Origin: Brassicibacter mesophilus
GTDB lineage: Bacteria > Bacillota > Clostridia > Tissierellales > Proteiniboraceae
NCBI RefSeq assembly: GCF_050433385.1
Contig: NZ_JBNPXI010000003.1
Coordinates: 248,001-312,000, forward strand
DNA length: 64,000 bases
Reading direction: 5' to 3'
Shown: piece after piece, positions 17,413-26,395 of the stretch
How positions within the stretch are numbered: position 1 is the first letter of the stretch
Layout: every line of letters begins with the position of its first letter
The notes under the pieces: model-generated
The model's database searches: none
Seen by the model: only the letters and a program-made list of their open reading frames with translations
What the model was told of the DNA's origin: nothing
Made by a program: the position numbers and the translations under genes

Positions 17413-18114
17413 ATGTCAAATCATATAGACAAAATTCTTGTTGTAGATGATGATGTTGAAATATGCAATCTTGTACAGATGTTTTTAGAAAAAGAAAGAT
17501 TTGAAGTTGTCAAAGCATATGATGGAAAAGAAGCAATAGAGATATTCAAAACAGAAATGCCAAACCTAGTAATATTAGATATAATGCTTCCTAAAATGGA
17601 TGGATATGATGTATGTAGAGAAGTCAAAAAGATAAGTGATGTACCAATAATCATGTTGACTGCTAAGGGAGAAACCTTTGATAAAGTCTTAGGACTAAGA
17701 CTAGGAGCAGATGACTATATTGTTAAGCCATTTGATCCTGAAGAATTAATAGCTAGAATTCGTGCAGTATTAAGAAGAGTGTCTCCAAAAGATACTAATA
17801 CTGAGGAAAAAATTATATTTCCTAGCTTAGCTTTAGATATGGATGATTTTAGTATAAAAGTAGTAGATGAGGTTATACAGCTTCCAAGAAAAGAAATGGA
17901 ATTATTATATTTTCTTGCATCACATCCAAATAAACTGTTTACAAGAGAACAACTTATAGAACAGATATGGGGATACGATTTTTTAGGAGATACAAGAACT
18001 GTTGATGTACATGTAAAAAGACTTAGGGAAAAGCTGAGAGAAGTAGAAGATAAATATGAGATAAAGACAGTTTGGGGAGTAGGATATAAGTTTGAGGTGA
18101 AGAAAGTTGTTTAA
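17413..18114 (+). CDS. OmpR/PhoB-type response regulator
   Basis: This is a 233-residue regulator. The receiver domain has VVDDD, phospho-acceptor Asp56 in VILDIMLP, the Thr of MLTAKG and the Lys of IVKPFDP. The winged-helix DNA-binding domain (about 130-230) ends with the typical RTVDVHVKRLREKL and VWGVGYKF. ATG 17413 is chosen because GGAG lies eight bases upstream; the longer in-frame extension is AT-rich and not regulator-like. The stop overlaps the kinase start, so the pair is translationally coupled. The stimulus is unknown; the adjacent htrA suggests envelope stress, which is inference. Confidence 0.93.
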   Translation: MSNHIDKILVVDDDVEICNLVQMFLEKERFEVVKAYDGKEAIEIFKTEMPNLVILDIMLPKMDGYDVCREVKKISDVPIIMLTAKGETFDKVLGLRLGADDYIVKPFDPEELIARIRAVLRRVSPKDTNTEEKIIFPSLALDMDDFSIKVVDEVIQLPRKEMELLYFLASHPNKLFTREQLIEQIWGYDFLGDTRTVDVHVKRLREKLREVEDKYEIKTVWGVGYKFEVKKVV

Positions 18115-19531
18115 CTCAGTATTTAGAAAGCTTACATTTGTATATTTTATAGTTATATTGCTTAGCTTTATAATACTTAGCACATCAATGATTAAGATGC
18201 TTGGAAATTACTACTTTGATAAAAAAAGTGATGCACTTATTAATGAAGGCAAAAAGTTGAATACAACAATTGTAAGGCATCTTAATGGAGAAGTTGGATA
18301 TGAAAGGCTGAGTACTGAGCTTGAGTCAATAGAGCGATTTCTTAATACAAAAATTTGGGTTGTAGATAGACTGGGGTATGTTTATGGTGTTTCTAGCAAA
18401 ACAGAAACTAAATGGATAGGAAGGCAGCTCTCGGAAGAGGATATAATAAGTGTGCTCAAAGGAAATGTGATAACTAAAAGAGGAGAATATGATGAATATT
18501 TTGGTAGTCCTGTAATGACTGTTGGGGTCCCAATATTTATTAATGGCGAGGTCGTGACTGGGGTGTTTATGCACTCTCCAATATACGAAGTTAATGAAAC
18601 ACTGAGAGAAATATATAAAATAATATTTTATGCTATAGGTATATCATTATTAATAGCAACGATACTCTTATATATTATTTCACAAAAGATATCAAAGCCT
18701 ATACTTGAAATAAACAAAATAACTAAGGTTATAGCATCAGGAGAGTTTAGTAAGAGAGTAGCTATTGAATCTAATGATGAAATAGGCCAGCTTGCAGAAT
18801 CATTTAATAATATGGCTCAAGAGTTAGATAAGCTTGAAGAAATGAGAAAGGGATTTATTGCAGATGTTTCTCACGAGCTTAGATCTCCTCTGACTTTAAT
18901 AAAAGGGTATATAAAAGGGTTAATGAATATGGACTTAACCTATGAAAAAAGACAAGAGTATTTGAATATAATATCAGATGAGACAGAAAGACTTACTGAA
19001 TTAATAAACAACCTTCTTGACTTATCCAAGATGGAGTCTGGAAAATATTCTGTGAATATGACTAAGTTTGACATAAATGAGCTCATTAGAAGAAATATTA
19101 TAAAATTCAGTAATAAACTTGAAGAAAAAAATATAGAGGTCGAAGTTTCTTTTAGTCATGACCCTATATTTGTTTTAGCAGAAAAAGATAGTATATCTCA
19201 AGTATTATCAAATCTAATTGATAATGCAATAAAATTTATGCATGATAAGGATAGCTTAATTATAAAAGCAGAAAAGGAAAATAAGAAGGCTATAGTGTCA
19301 ATAAAGGATACTGGTATAGGAATATCAGAAGATGATATAAAAAATATCTGGCAAAGATTCTACAAAGGAGATAAATCAAGATCAAGACAGGTAAAAGGGA
19401 CAGGATTAGGATTATCTATAGTAAAAGAGATTATTAAAAGTCATAACGAGAAAATATGGGTTCAAAGCAAAATAGACGGAGGAACTGAGTTTACATTTAC
19501 ACTAAGATTAGAGGATGAGGATTCATTATAA
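18107..19531 (+). CDS. Sensor histidine kinase with HAMP domain
   Basis: The protein has 474 residues: a transmembrane helix (about 10-30), an extracellular sensor of about 135 residues, a second helix (about 172-192), HAMP (about 195-245), HisKA with phospho-acceptor His257 in FIADVSHELRSPLT, and a HATPase_c domain with DNAIKF and GTGLGLSIV. It starts with TTG 18107 behind GAGGTGA and overlaps the response regulator by eight bases. It is the cognate kinase of the regulator upstream. The extracellular part is of the type seen in many clostridial envelope sensors; no ligand can be named. Confidence 0.93.
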   Translation: MFNSVFRKLTFVYFIVILLSFIILSTSMIKMLGNYYFDKKSDALINEGKKLNTTIVRHLNGEVGYERLSTELESIERFLNTKIWVVDRLGYVYGVSSKTETKWIGRQLSEEDIISVLKGNVITKRGEYDEYFGSPVMTVGVPIFINGEVVTGVFMHSPIYEVNETLREIYKIIFYAIGISLLIATILLYIISQKISKPILEINKITKVIASGEFSKRVAIESNDEIGQLAESFNNMAQELDKLEEMRKGFIADVSHELRSPLTLIKGYIKGLMNMDLTYEKRQEYLNIISDETERLTELINNLLDLSKMESGKYSVNMTKFDINELIRRNIIKFSNKLEEKNIEVEVSFSHDPIFVLAEKDSISQVLSNLIDNAIKFMHDKDSLIIKAEKENKKAIVSIKDTGIGISEDDIKNIWQRFYKGDKSRSRQVKGTGLGLSIVKEIIKSHNEKIWVQSKIDGGTEFTFTLRLEDEDSL

Positions 19532-19614
19532 TTTACAATTTGTTCATATTTTTTTAAAAATTATTGTCTATAATAAAATCAAATAGAATATCGAATATAA
19601 AAGGAGGTTTTATT

Positions 19615-20766
19615 ATGGATAATTTCAATGAAAATCCTAATGTTGAATACCAACAGGACAGAGTAGAGAAAAAATATAAAAAGAGTAGACTAATCAATAT
19701 GGTTTTAGTTTCAGTCATCATAGGAATGCTAATTGGTGGAGGATTTATGTATGGTTTTATTAATGTATCAGATTCTAATGTAGCAAGCACGGCAGAAGCT
19801 GCTGCACAGAATAAAACAACCACTAGCACACAGTGGTATACCAGCCCAGTAGTAGAAGTAGCTGATAAAGTACTTCCGTCTATAGTTATGATAAAAAACA
19901 AGGTTAATGTTAATAGTGGATTTATGACACAGAGCATGGATAAAGGTACAGGCTCAGGAATAATATACAGAGAAGATGGATATATAATAACAAATCAGCA
20001 TGTTATTGATGGTGCATCAGAGCTTTTAGTAACATTACATGATGGGAAAGAGTATAAAGGAAGGGTATTAGGTCAAGATGCTAAAACTGACCTTGCAGTA
20101 ATAAAGATAGATGCTACCAATTTACCAGCAGGGAAATTTGGTGACTCAACCAAGATAAAAGTTGGTGAGCTGGCTGTAGCTATTGGTAATCCTGCAGGTG
20201 AAGAATTTTCAGGAACTGTTACTGCAGGAATAGTAAGTGCTTTAGACCGATCATTATCATTAGGAGAAAAGAAAATGAAGCTTATTCAGACAGATGCAGC
20301 AATAAATCCTGGTAATAGTGGAGGAGCACTTGTAAATGAGAGAGGAGAAATAATCGGAATCAATAGCGTAAAGCTTTCTGCACCGGATATAGAAGGAATG
20401 GGATTTGCAATACCAATAAATGATGCTTTGCCTATAATAAATGAGTTAATGCAAAATGGATATGTAAAGAGACCTTGGATTGGTGTTGGAATAACAAATA
20501 TTACAGACCAAATATCAAAAGAATATAATGTACCTAAAGGTATATACATTGCAAAAGTCTACTACAATAGCCCTGCAGAAAAAGCTGATCTTAAGGTAGA
20601 TGATATTATAACAAAGATAAACGATAAAAATGTAGAAACAGTAACAGATTTATCTAATACAATAGAAGAATATAAGCCTGGAGACAAAATTAGAATAACC
20701 ATATACAGAAATAAACAATATAAAGATATAGATATTACACTCGATGTAATGCCGCCTACTGAATAG
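19615..20766 (+). CDS. htrA: HtrA/DegP-type membrane-anchored serine protease
   Basis: The 383-residue protein has an N-terminal cytoplasmic tail, one transmembrane helix (about 27-49), a trypsin-like domain with His129 (TNQHVIDG), Asp159 (KTDLAV) and Ser235 (NPGNSGGAL), and one PDZ domain (about 290-380). HtrA proteases degrade or refold damaged proteins at the outer face of the membrane. AAGGAGG precedes ATG 19615. It lies 83 bases behind the two-component kinase in the same direction, without a terminator between, so it may be part of the regulon or operon of that system. Confidence 0.95.
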   Translation: MDNFNENPNVEYQQDRVEKKYKKSRLINMVLVSVIIGMLIGGGFMYGFINVSDSNVASTAEAAAQNKTTTSTQWYTSPVVEVADKVLPSIVMIKNKVNVNSGFMTQSMDKGTGSGIIYREDGYIITNQHVIDGASELLVTLHDGKEYKGRVLGQDAKTDLAVIKIDATNLPAGKFGDSTKIKVGELAVAIGNPAGEEFSGTVTAGIVSALDRSLSLGEKKMKLIQTDAAINPGNSGGALVNERGEIIGINSVKLSAPDIEGMGFAIPINDALPIINELMQNGYVKRPWIGVGITNITDQISKEYNVPKGIYIAKVYYNSPAEKADLKVDDIITKINDKNVETVTDLSNTIEEYKPGDKIRITIYRNKQYKDIDITLDVMPPTE

Positions 20767-20774
20767 TAAATAGG

Positions 20775-20815
20775 TGAGTCAGGGGACTAAACGGTTCCCT
20801 GACTCATTTTCGTTT
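20775..20815 (+). terminator. Rho-independent terminator of htrA
   Basis: TGAGTCAGGG and CCCTGACTCA pair perfectly around a 12-base loop, followed by TTTTCGTTT. Confidence 0.82.
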
Positions 20816-20906
20816 AAATTAGCTCTTTTTTTGTTAAAATATATAGCACAATATATCCAACAACAATAAATAATATTGAAAATATTATTTCAAATAATAA
20901 GCGCAC
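20814..20906 (-). CDS. Small membrane peptide (30 residues)
   Basis: On the minus strand GAGGTGAGAGA precedes GTG 20906. The frame encodes MRLLFEIIFSILFIVVGYIV and ends LTKKELI, a single transmembrane helix with a basic end. No homologue is recognised. The frame fits exactly between the htrA terminator and the divergent DUF421 gene. The good ribosome binding site is the main support; it could be a leader or regulatory peptide. Confidence 0.4.
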   Translation of the reverse strand: MRLLFEIIFSILFIVVGYIVLYILTKKELI

Positions 20907-21019
20907 CTCTCTCACCTCAAATAAAATAATTATCTTTAAGAATAGTATTATCAAATAGTAGCAAAATATATATAAGAAATTCTATAGAAATAAGGTTTAT
21001 TGTATTGGAGTTGATAAAA

Positions 21020-21748
21020 ATGAAGCTATTTATTGAAGTTTTTGTTCAAACGCTACTTGCTTTTTTTTCAATATTATATATAACTAGACTGCTAGGAAGA
21101 CAGCAGGTATCACAGCTTACGTTTCACGAGTATATAAATGGTATCACCTTTGGTTCTATAGCAGCTACTTTAGCAACCGACGTAAATCAAAAGACGTGGC
21201 AGCACTTATTGGGATTGATACTATTTGGAGTACTGACATTTTTAGTATCACTTATAACTCTAAAAAAACGATCAGTAAGAAAGGTACTAGAAGGAGAACC
21301 TATACTAGTAATACAGAATGGTCAGATACTAGAAAATAATATGAAACGTACTAGATATAATGTTGACGATTTGGGGTTGCTCTTGAGACAGGCAGATTGC
21401 TTTACACCAGATGATGTAGAATATGGAATTCTGGAAATGAACGGACTGCTAAGTGTAATAAAAAAAGGTGAAAAAAGAAATGTAACGCTTGGTGATCTTG
21501 ATTTACCTCCAAAGCCAGAGACTATACCAACTGAACTAATAATAGGTGGACAGATAATTTATGAGAATTTAAGAAAAAGAGAAATTAGTGGTAAGGACTT
21601 AATAAACAATCTAAACATGTTTGGAGTTAACAAGGTTGATGAAGTAATGTATGCTACCATAGATGAAAATGGAAAAATGTATGTAGATAAATATGATGAC
21701 AAATTAAAACCAAATACTGATTTTAGTGAAAATAATAATGGCATTTAA
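21020..21748 (+). CDS. YetF-like membrane protein (DUF421)
   Basis: The 242-residue protein has three N-terminal transmembrane helices and a soluble domain. Features of the DUF421/YetF family are visible: RLLGRQQVSQLTFHEYINGITFGSIAA near the start, then EGEPILVIQNGQI and LLRQADCFTPDDVEYGILEMNG. Members sit in the membrane of spore-formers (YetF, YdfR, YkjA types) with poorly known function, some linked to spore or envelope properties. ATG 21020 follows GGAG at nine bases; the TTG at 21005 would overlap that site. It is single, followed by the T-box leader of thrS. Confidence 0.85.
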   Translation: MKLFIEVFVQTLLAFFSILYITRLLGRQQVSQLTFHEYINGITFGSIAATLATDVNQKTWQHLLGLILFGVLTFLVSLITLKKRSVRKVLEGEPILVIQNGQILENNMKRTRYNVDDLGLLLRQADCFTPDDVEYGILEMNGLLSVIKKGEKRNVTLGDLDLPPKPETIPTELIIGGQIIYENLRKREISGKDLINNLNMFGVNKVDEVMYATIDENGKMYVDKYDDKLKPNTDFSENNNGI

Positions 21749-21774
21749 GTTGCAAAAATAAGTAAAAAATATCC

Positions 21775-21803
21775 TTGACAGTTTTTTTCATTAGCACTAT
21801 AAT
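21775..21803 (+). promoter_or_regulatory. Sigma-A promoter of the thrS leader
   Basis: TTGACA (21775-21780), a 17-bp spacer and TATAAT (21798-21803): both hexamers match the consensus exactly. Confidence 0.92.
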
Positions 21804-21809
21804 ATATAA

Positions 21810-22096
21810 CAATACAATAAGATAAAGCAGTGAGAGGACGAGTAAGTTTGAAGTAGTCTCAAGAGAGGGGTTGTCGTGGCTGGAAGCGCCCTAGATGTAT
21901 CAAACTGAAAACTATCCTTGAGTTGTATCCGAAACCAAATTATTTGGGTAAGGATTTCCGTTGATTACGTTATAATCACTCGAGTGGAATCTTTATAACA
22001 CAGAAGTTTTTGTTATAATGAAAATTCTAATTAGGGTGGAACCGTGGGAAAAACTCTCGCCCCTAGATGAGCATCTAGGAGCGGGAGTTTTTATTA
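21810..22096 (+). ncRNA. T-box leader (threonine type)
   Basis: The leader contains the T-box sequence AGGGTGGAACCGTGGG (from 22033), which pairs with the tRNA acceptor end, then a terminator hairpin (22051-22090, CTCGCcCCTAGATG against CATCTAGGaGCGGGAG, T tail). Stem I is visible: AGTA, then AGTTTGA pairing with TCAAACT. The opposite internal loop reads GAAAACTA, so the specifier codon is probably ACT (21911-21913), a threonine codon. Uncharged tRNA-Thr should favour the antiterminator and switch thrS on. Confidence 0.93.
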
Positions 22097-22124
22097 TTTT
22101 TATAAAAAATGAGGAGGAGAAAAT

Positions 22125-24035
22125 ATGTCAAAAATTAATATTACATTACCAGATGGTTCGGTTAGACAATACGAAAGTGGAATAAAGGTTGTAGATATCG
22201 CAAAAAGCATAAGCGAGGGACTTGCAAGAGTGGTTCTTGGTGCTTTTGTAAATGGTGAGTTACTAGGATTAGAAGAAGAAGTAAATGAAGATGCAAAGGT
22301 TCAACTATTGAAATTTGAAGATGAAGGTGGGCAGGAGATATTTAGACATACAAGTGCTCACATGCTTGCTCAAGCAGTAAAAAGACATTTTCCAGATGCT
22401 AAGCTTGCTATAGGTCCCTCAATAAAAGATGGGTTCTATTATGACATAGATACTGAGCATAGGTTTACTCCAGAAGACTTAGAGATGCTTGAGAAGGAAA
22501 TATCTAAGATTGCAAAAGAAAATTTAGAGCTTAAGAAATTTGTGCTAGACAGAGATGCAGCTTTAGAATATTTGAAGAAAGCTGGAGAAGACTACAAGGT
22601 AGAATTAGTTCAGGATTTACCAGAGGACTCAGTAATATCTTTCTATCAACAAGGTGACTTTACAGACCTTTGTAGAGGACCACATCTACCAAGTACTAAG
22701 AAGGTAAAAGCAGTTAAATTAACAAGCATAGCTGGAGCATACTGGAGAGGCGATGAAAAAAGACCTATGCTTCAAAGAATATATGGGACTTCTTTTGAAA
22801 AGCAAAAAGACTTAGATGCATATCTATTAATGCTTGAAGAAGCTAAGAAAAGAGACCATAGAAAGCTTGGAAAAGAGCTTGACATATTTAGTATGCATGG
22901 TGAAGGACCTGGATTCCCATTCTTCCATCCAAAAGGAATGATTCTTTGGAATACTATACAGGGATTTTGGAGAGAAGAACATACTAGGAGAGGATATGGA
23001 GAAATAAAAACTCCACTTATATTAAATGAACAGCTATGGCATCAATCAGGACACTGGGATCATTATAAAGAAAATATGTACTTTACAAGAATAGATGATA
23101 GCGATTATGCTATTAAGCCTATGAATTGTCCTGGATCTATGCTTATATATAAATCTCAAATGTTTAGCTATAGGGATTTACCGCTTAGATGGGCTGAACT
23201 TGGTCAAGTTCATCGTCATGAACTAGCAGGTGCTTTACATGGACTTATGAGGGTAAGAACATTTACACAAGATGATGCACATATATTCATGCTTCCAGAG
23301 CAAGTTAAGCAAGAGCTTATAAATGTAATAGACTTAGCAGATTTCGTCTATAAAGTGTTTGGATTTAAGTATCACGTAGAGCTTTCAACACGACCAGAGA
23401 ACTCTATGGGAACAGAAGAACAATGGAATATAGCTACAGACAATCTAAGAGAAGCCTTAGAAGAAAAAGGCATCAAATATATAGTTAATGAAGGTGATGG
23501 AGCATTCTACGGACCTAAGATAGATTTCCATCTAGAAGACAGTATTGGACGTACTTGGCAGTGTGCTACAATTCAGCTTGACTTCCAGATGCCTGAAAGA
23601 TTTGATTTAACATATATAGGTCAAGACAATGAAAAGCATAGACCAGTAATGATTCACAGAACAATACTAGGAAGTATGGAAAGATTTATAGGAGTACTGA
23701 TAGAACATTATGCAGGAAAATTCCCAGTATGGCTGTCACCAGTTCAAGTAAATGTACTCCCTATATCAGATAAATTCAATGAATACGCTTATGATGTTAA
23801 GAAGAAGCTAGAAGAAAAAGGCATTAGAGCCGAAGTTGATACTAGAGCAGAAAAAATTGGATACAAGATAAGAGAAGCTCAGCTTGCAAAGACACCTTAT
23901 ATGCTTGTAGTAGGAGAAAAAGAAGCTGAAAGCAATGCAGTTTCAGTAAGAGTGAGAGATGAAGGAGATATTGGCTCAATGCAAGTTGATGAGTTTGTTA
24001 ATAGAATAATAAAAGAAGTTGAAGATAAGAAATAG
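22125..24035 (+). CDS. thrS: Threonyl-tRNA synthetase
   Basis: The 636-residue protein has the usual order: TGS domain (1-62), editing domain with HTSAHMLAQAVKRHFPDA (from about 77) and a further metal-type motif DLCRGPHLPS, class II catalytic core with motif 2 (GQVHRHELAGALHGLMRVR) and motif 3 (IHRTILGSMERF), zinc-site residues (Cys in PMNCPGS, His in QDDAHIF, His of IHRT) and the anticodon-binding domain (from about 540). It charges tRNA-Thr and edits mischarged serine. GAGGAGG precedes the ATG. Expression is controlled by the T-box leader immediately upstream. Confidence 0.97.
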   Translation: MSKINITLPDGSVRQYESGIKVVDIAKSISEGLARVVLGAFVNGELLGLEEEVNEDAKVQLLKFEDEGGQEIFRHTSAHMLAQAVKRHFPDAKLAIGPSIKDGFYYDIDTEHRFTPEDLEMLEKEISKIAKENLELKKFVLDRDAALEYLKKAGEDYKVELVQDLPEDSVISFYQQGDFTDLCRGPHLPSTKKVKAVKLTSIAGAYWRGDEKRPMLQRIYGTSFEKQKDLDAYLLMLEEAKKRDHRKLGKELDIFSMHGEGPGFPFFHPKGMILWNTIQGFWREEHTRRGYGEIKTPLILNEQLWHQSGHWDHYKENMYFTRIDDSDYAIKPMNCPGSMLIYKSQMFSYRDLPLRWAELGQVHRHELAGALHGLMRVRTFTQDDAHIFMLPEQVKQELINVIDLADFVYKVFGFKYHVELSTRPENSMGTEEQWNIATDNLREALEEKGIKYIVNEGDGAFYGPKIDFHLEDSIGRTWQCATIQLDFQMPERFDLTYIGQDNEKHRPVMIHRTILGSMERFIGVLIEHYAGKFPVWLSPVQVNVLPISDKFNEYAYDVKKKLEEKGIRAEVDTRAEKIGYKIREAQLAKTPYMLVVGEKEAESNAVSVRVRDEGDIGSMQVDEFVNRIIKEVEDKK

Positions 24036-24039
24036 TGTA

Positions 24040-24063
24040 GACGGTCAATTGACCGTCTTTTTG
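24040..24063 (+). terminator. Rho-independent terminator of thrS
   Basis: GACGGTCAATTGACCGTC is a perfect palindromic stem followed by TTTTTG. Confidence 0.85.
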
Positions 24064-24159
24064 TTTAGAAACTTAATATAAAAGGATAATGTAATATGAT
24101 GACGAATAGATATATTTATAAAATAAAATAATTTTCAAATAACTATAAGGGGGATAAGT

Positions 24160-24576
24160 ATGAAAAAAAAATTTGGTGATTATGTAATAAGTGATGATAA
24201 ATCACTATTATCAATTGACAGAATTTACGATATGCTTTCAAAAACATATTGGGGTAAAAATAGAGCTAAAGAAGTACAAGAAGCTGCAATAAATAATTCC
24301 GTTAATTATGGAGTATATTATAATAACAAATTAGTGGGATATGCAAGAGTAGTTACAGATTATGCTACTATGTTTTGGTTATGTGATGTTATAGTTAGTG
24401 GAGAACATAGAGGTAAAGGCATTGGTAAAAATTTGGTTGAATGTATCGTAAATTCTGATGAATTTAAGGATAAGCTTGGTATTTTGATGACTAAAGACGC
24501 ACATGGACTATATGAAAAATATGGCTTTATAAGCAATCCACAAAACTCAATGTGTAAACCGCTGAAGAAGGACTAA
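24160..24576 (+). CDS. GNAT-family N-acetyltransferase
   Basis: This 138-residue protein has the GNAT fold. The acetyl-CoA loop is recognisable as VIVSGEHRGKGIGKNLVECI, and the C-terminal strand has HGLYEKYGF, a common GNAT ending. The small size and YARVVTDYATMFWLCDV resemble the YitI/YjgM-like branch of uncertain substrate. GGGGG lies eight bases before the ATG. The gene is alone, after the thrS terminator and before the GntR regulator. The acetyl acceptor cannot be predicted. Confidence 0.85.
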   Translation: MKKKFGDYVISDDKSLLSIDRIYDMLSKTYWGKNRAKEVQEAAINNSVNYGVYYNNKLVGYARVVTDYATMFWLCDVIVSGEHRGKGIGKNLVECIVNSDEFKDKLGILMTKDAHGLYEKYGFISNPQNSMCKPLKKD

Positions 24577-24719
24577 TAAAATGATAGAAATGATTGTTTG
24601 CTTAACTTGTGAAGCAAAAGGCTATATGTTATATTGTATTCAGTAGTAATTATAGAATAGTTGAAAAACGATTTACGAAATATTAAGAGCAATAGTTTGA
24701 AAACAGGAGAGATTAGCAC

Positions 24720-25415
24720 ATGTTTACTCAGATAAAGAACAAAAAAATATACGAGCAAGTTATTGAACAGATACAAGAGATGATAATGAATGGAACCTTA
24801 AAGAAGGAAGATAAGCTCCCATCTGAGAGAGATTTAGCAGAAATGCTGGGAGTTAGCAGAACATCTATAAGAGAAGCCTTTAGATCACTTGAGATTATTG
24901 GACTCATTGAAAGTAGACAGGGAGAAGGAACATACATAAAAGGTGACCTTGAATCTGGTATTTTCGAGCCCCTTTCAGTGATGTTTATGCTTAATAAAGG
25001 TAAGTCCAGAGATGTTCTAGAATTAAGAAAAGTAATAGAAATAGAGGCTGCAAGACTAGCAGCTACAAGAATAGAATCAAGCCAAAAGGATGAACTAATA
25101 CAAATAATTGAAGAACTAAAAAATGCAGATAATGAAAAAGACAGTGCAGAGATAGATAAAAAGTTTCACTACAAAATTGCTGAGTTAACTGGCAATTATT
25201 TGATATTGACTCTTTTAAATGCAATATCAAGTCTTATGGAAGCTTTCATCAAAGATGCTCGACTAAAAATCATGTCTGAGGCAAAAAACAGAGATACATT
25301 AATAATTCACCACAAAGAAATATGTGATGCTATAATCTCTAATAATTCTGATAAAGCAGCATTAGCTATGAAAGCACATTTAGATTATATTAATAAAATA
25401 ATTAAAAGTTTATAA
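24720..25415 (+). CDS. lctA: GntR/FadR-family regulator (LctA/LldR-like)
   Basis: The 231-residue regulator has an N-terminal winged helix (about 8-75, with KLPSERDLAEMLGVSRTSIREAFRSLE) and an FCD ligand-binding domain (about 95-225) whose metal-type residues include the His of DKKFHYKIAELTGN and the His of IIHHKEICDAI. FCD regulators control organic-acid genes; the lactate operon directly downstream suggests this one senses lactate. The palindrome TGGTATGACCA at 25555, just before lctB, fits the family operator. AGGAGA precedes the ATG. The symbol follows the Acetobacterium lct locus by analogy. Confidence 0.87.
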   Translation: MFTQIKNKKIYEQVIEQIQEMIMNGTLKKEDKLPSERDLAEMLGVSRTSIREAFRSLEIIGLIESRQGEGTYIKGDLESGIFEPLSVMFMLNKGKSRDVLELRKVIEIEAARLAATRIESSQKDELIQIIEELKNADNEKDSAEIDKKFHYKIAELTGNYLILTLLNAISSLMEAFIKDARLKIMSEAKNRDTLIIHHKEICDAIISNNSDKAALAMKAHLDYINKIIKSL

Positions 25416-25554
25416 CACTACTTATCTTTAAAGTGCGCCCCAAATGTTAGATAAAAAAACTAATATTTAGAGGTGCCTTTTTTACATTATCCTTTGTTAA
25501 AATACTATCAAAAGTAGAAACCTTATTAATGATGTGATACTATTAAAATATAAC

Positions 25555-25565
25555 TGGTATGACCA
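25555..25565. promoter_or_regulatory. Putative operator for the GntR-type regulator
   Basis: TGGTATGACCA is a perfect TGGT-N3-ACCA palindrome, the form bound by FadR-type regulators such as LldR. It overlaps the end of a weak -10 candidate (TATAAC, 25549-25554) and lies 31 bases before lctB. Confidence 0.62.
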
Positions 25566-25595
25566 TAGTACCAAATGTAAATAGGAGGTATCGAT

Positions 25596-26384
25596 ATGGA
25601 AATAATTGTTTGTATCAAGCAGGTTCCAGGGACTTCAGACGTAAAGGTTGATGAAGAAACTGGTGTGTTAAAAAGAGATGGAATCGATTCTAAGATGAAC
25701 CCTTATGATTTGTATGCCATTGAAACAGCTATAAGAATTAAAGAGAAAGTTGGCGCCAAGATATGTGCTCTAAGCATGGGACCTCCACAAGCAGCAGAGA
25801 TAATCAAAGAGGCTTTTATGATGGGTGTTGATGAAGGTGCTCTTTTATCAGACAGAAAATTTGCAGGGGCTGATGTTCTTGCTACAGCTTATACAATATC
25901 TCAAGGTATAAAGAAAGTAGGGGTTCCAGATTTGATTATATGTGGGAAGATGACGACAGATGGAGACACTGCTCAAGTAGGTCCAGAAATTGCTGAATTT
26001 CTAGGTATACCTCATGCTACAAATGTATTAAATATAATTGAAATAAAGAAACAATCGATAGTTATTGAGATGGATATGCCCACTACAGTAGAGATCGTTG
26101 AGGTACAGTATCCGTGTCTCATAACAGTTGAGAAAGACATATTCCAACCAAGGCTTCCATCATTTAAACTAAAAATGTCTACTAAGGATAAACAAATACC
26201 TGTTTATGGATTGAAGGATTATGATGAACAAGATGAAATGAAATACGGACTTAATGGTTCACCTACGCAGGTCAAAAGGATATTTCCACCACAGAGTAAT
26301 ATTGATTATGAAATATGGGAAGGAAGTACTGAAGAGTTAGTAGGGAAGCTGGTTACTAAGCTAAAAGAACAGAAAATTATATAA
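25596..26384 (+). CDS. lctB: Electron transfer flavoprotein beta subunit of lactate dehydrogenase complex
   Basis: The 262-residue EtfB has the typical start IVCIKQVPGTSDVKVDEETGVLKRDG, MNPYDLYAIETA, and the adenine/FAD loop DGDTAQVGPEIAEFLGIPHATNV. In anaerobes with an EtfB-EtfA-LDH complex, EtfB carries the bifurcating FAD that splits electrons between NAD and ferredoxin, so that lactate oxidation with NAD is driven by reduced ferredoxin. It is first of three tightly packed genes (gaps of 11 and 3 bases). GGAGGT precedes the ATG. The operator for the GntR regulator lies just upstream. Confidence 0.92.
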   Translation: MEIIVCIKQVPGTSDVKVDEETGVLKRDGIDSKMNPYDLYAIETAIRIKEKVGAKICALSMGPPQAAEIIKEAFMMGVDEGALLSDRKFAGADVLATAYTISQGIKKVGVPDLIICGKMTTDGDTAQVGPEIAEFLGIPHATNVLNIIEIKKQSIVIEMDMPTTVEIVEVQYPCLITVEKDIFQPRLPSFKLKMSTKDKQIPVYGLKDYDEQDEMKYGLNGSPTQVKRIFPPQSNIDYEIWEGSTEELVGKLVTKLKEQKII

Positions 26385-26395
26385 GGAGGGATAAT

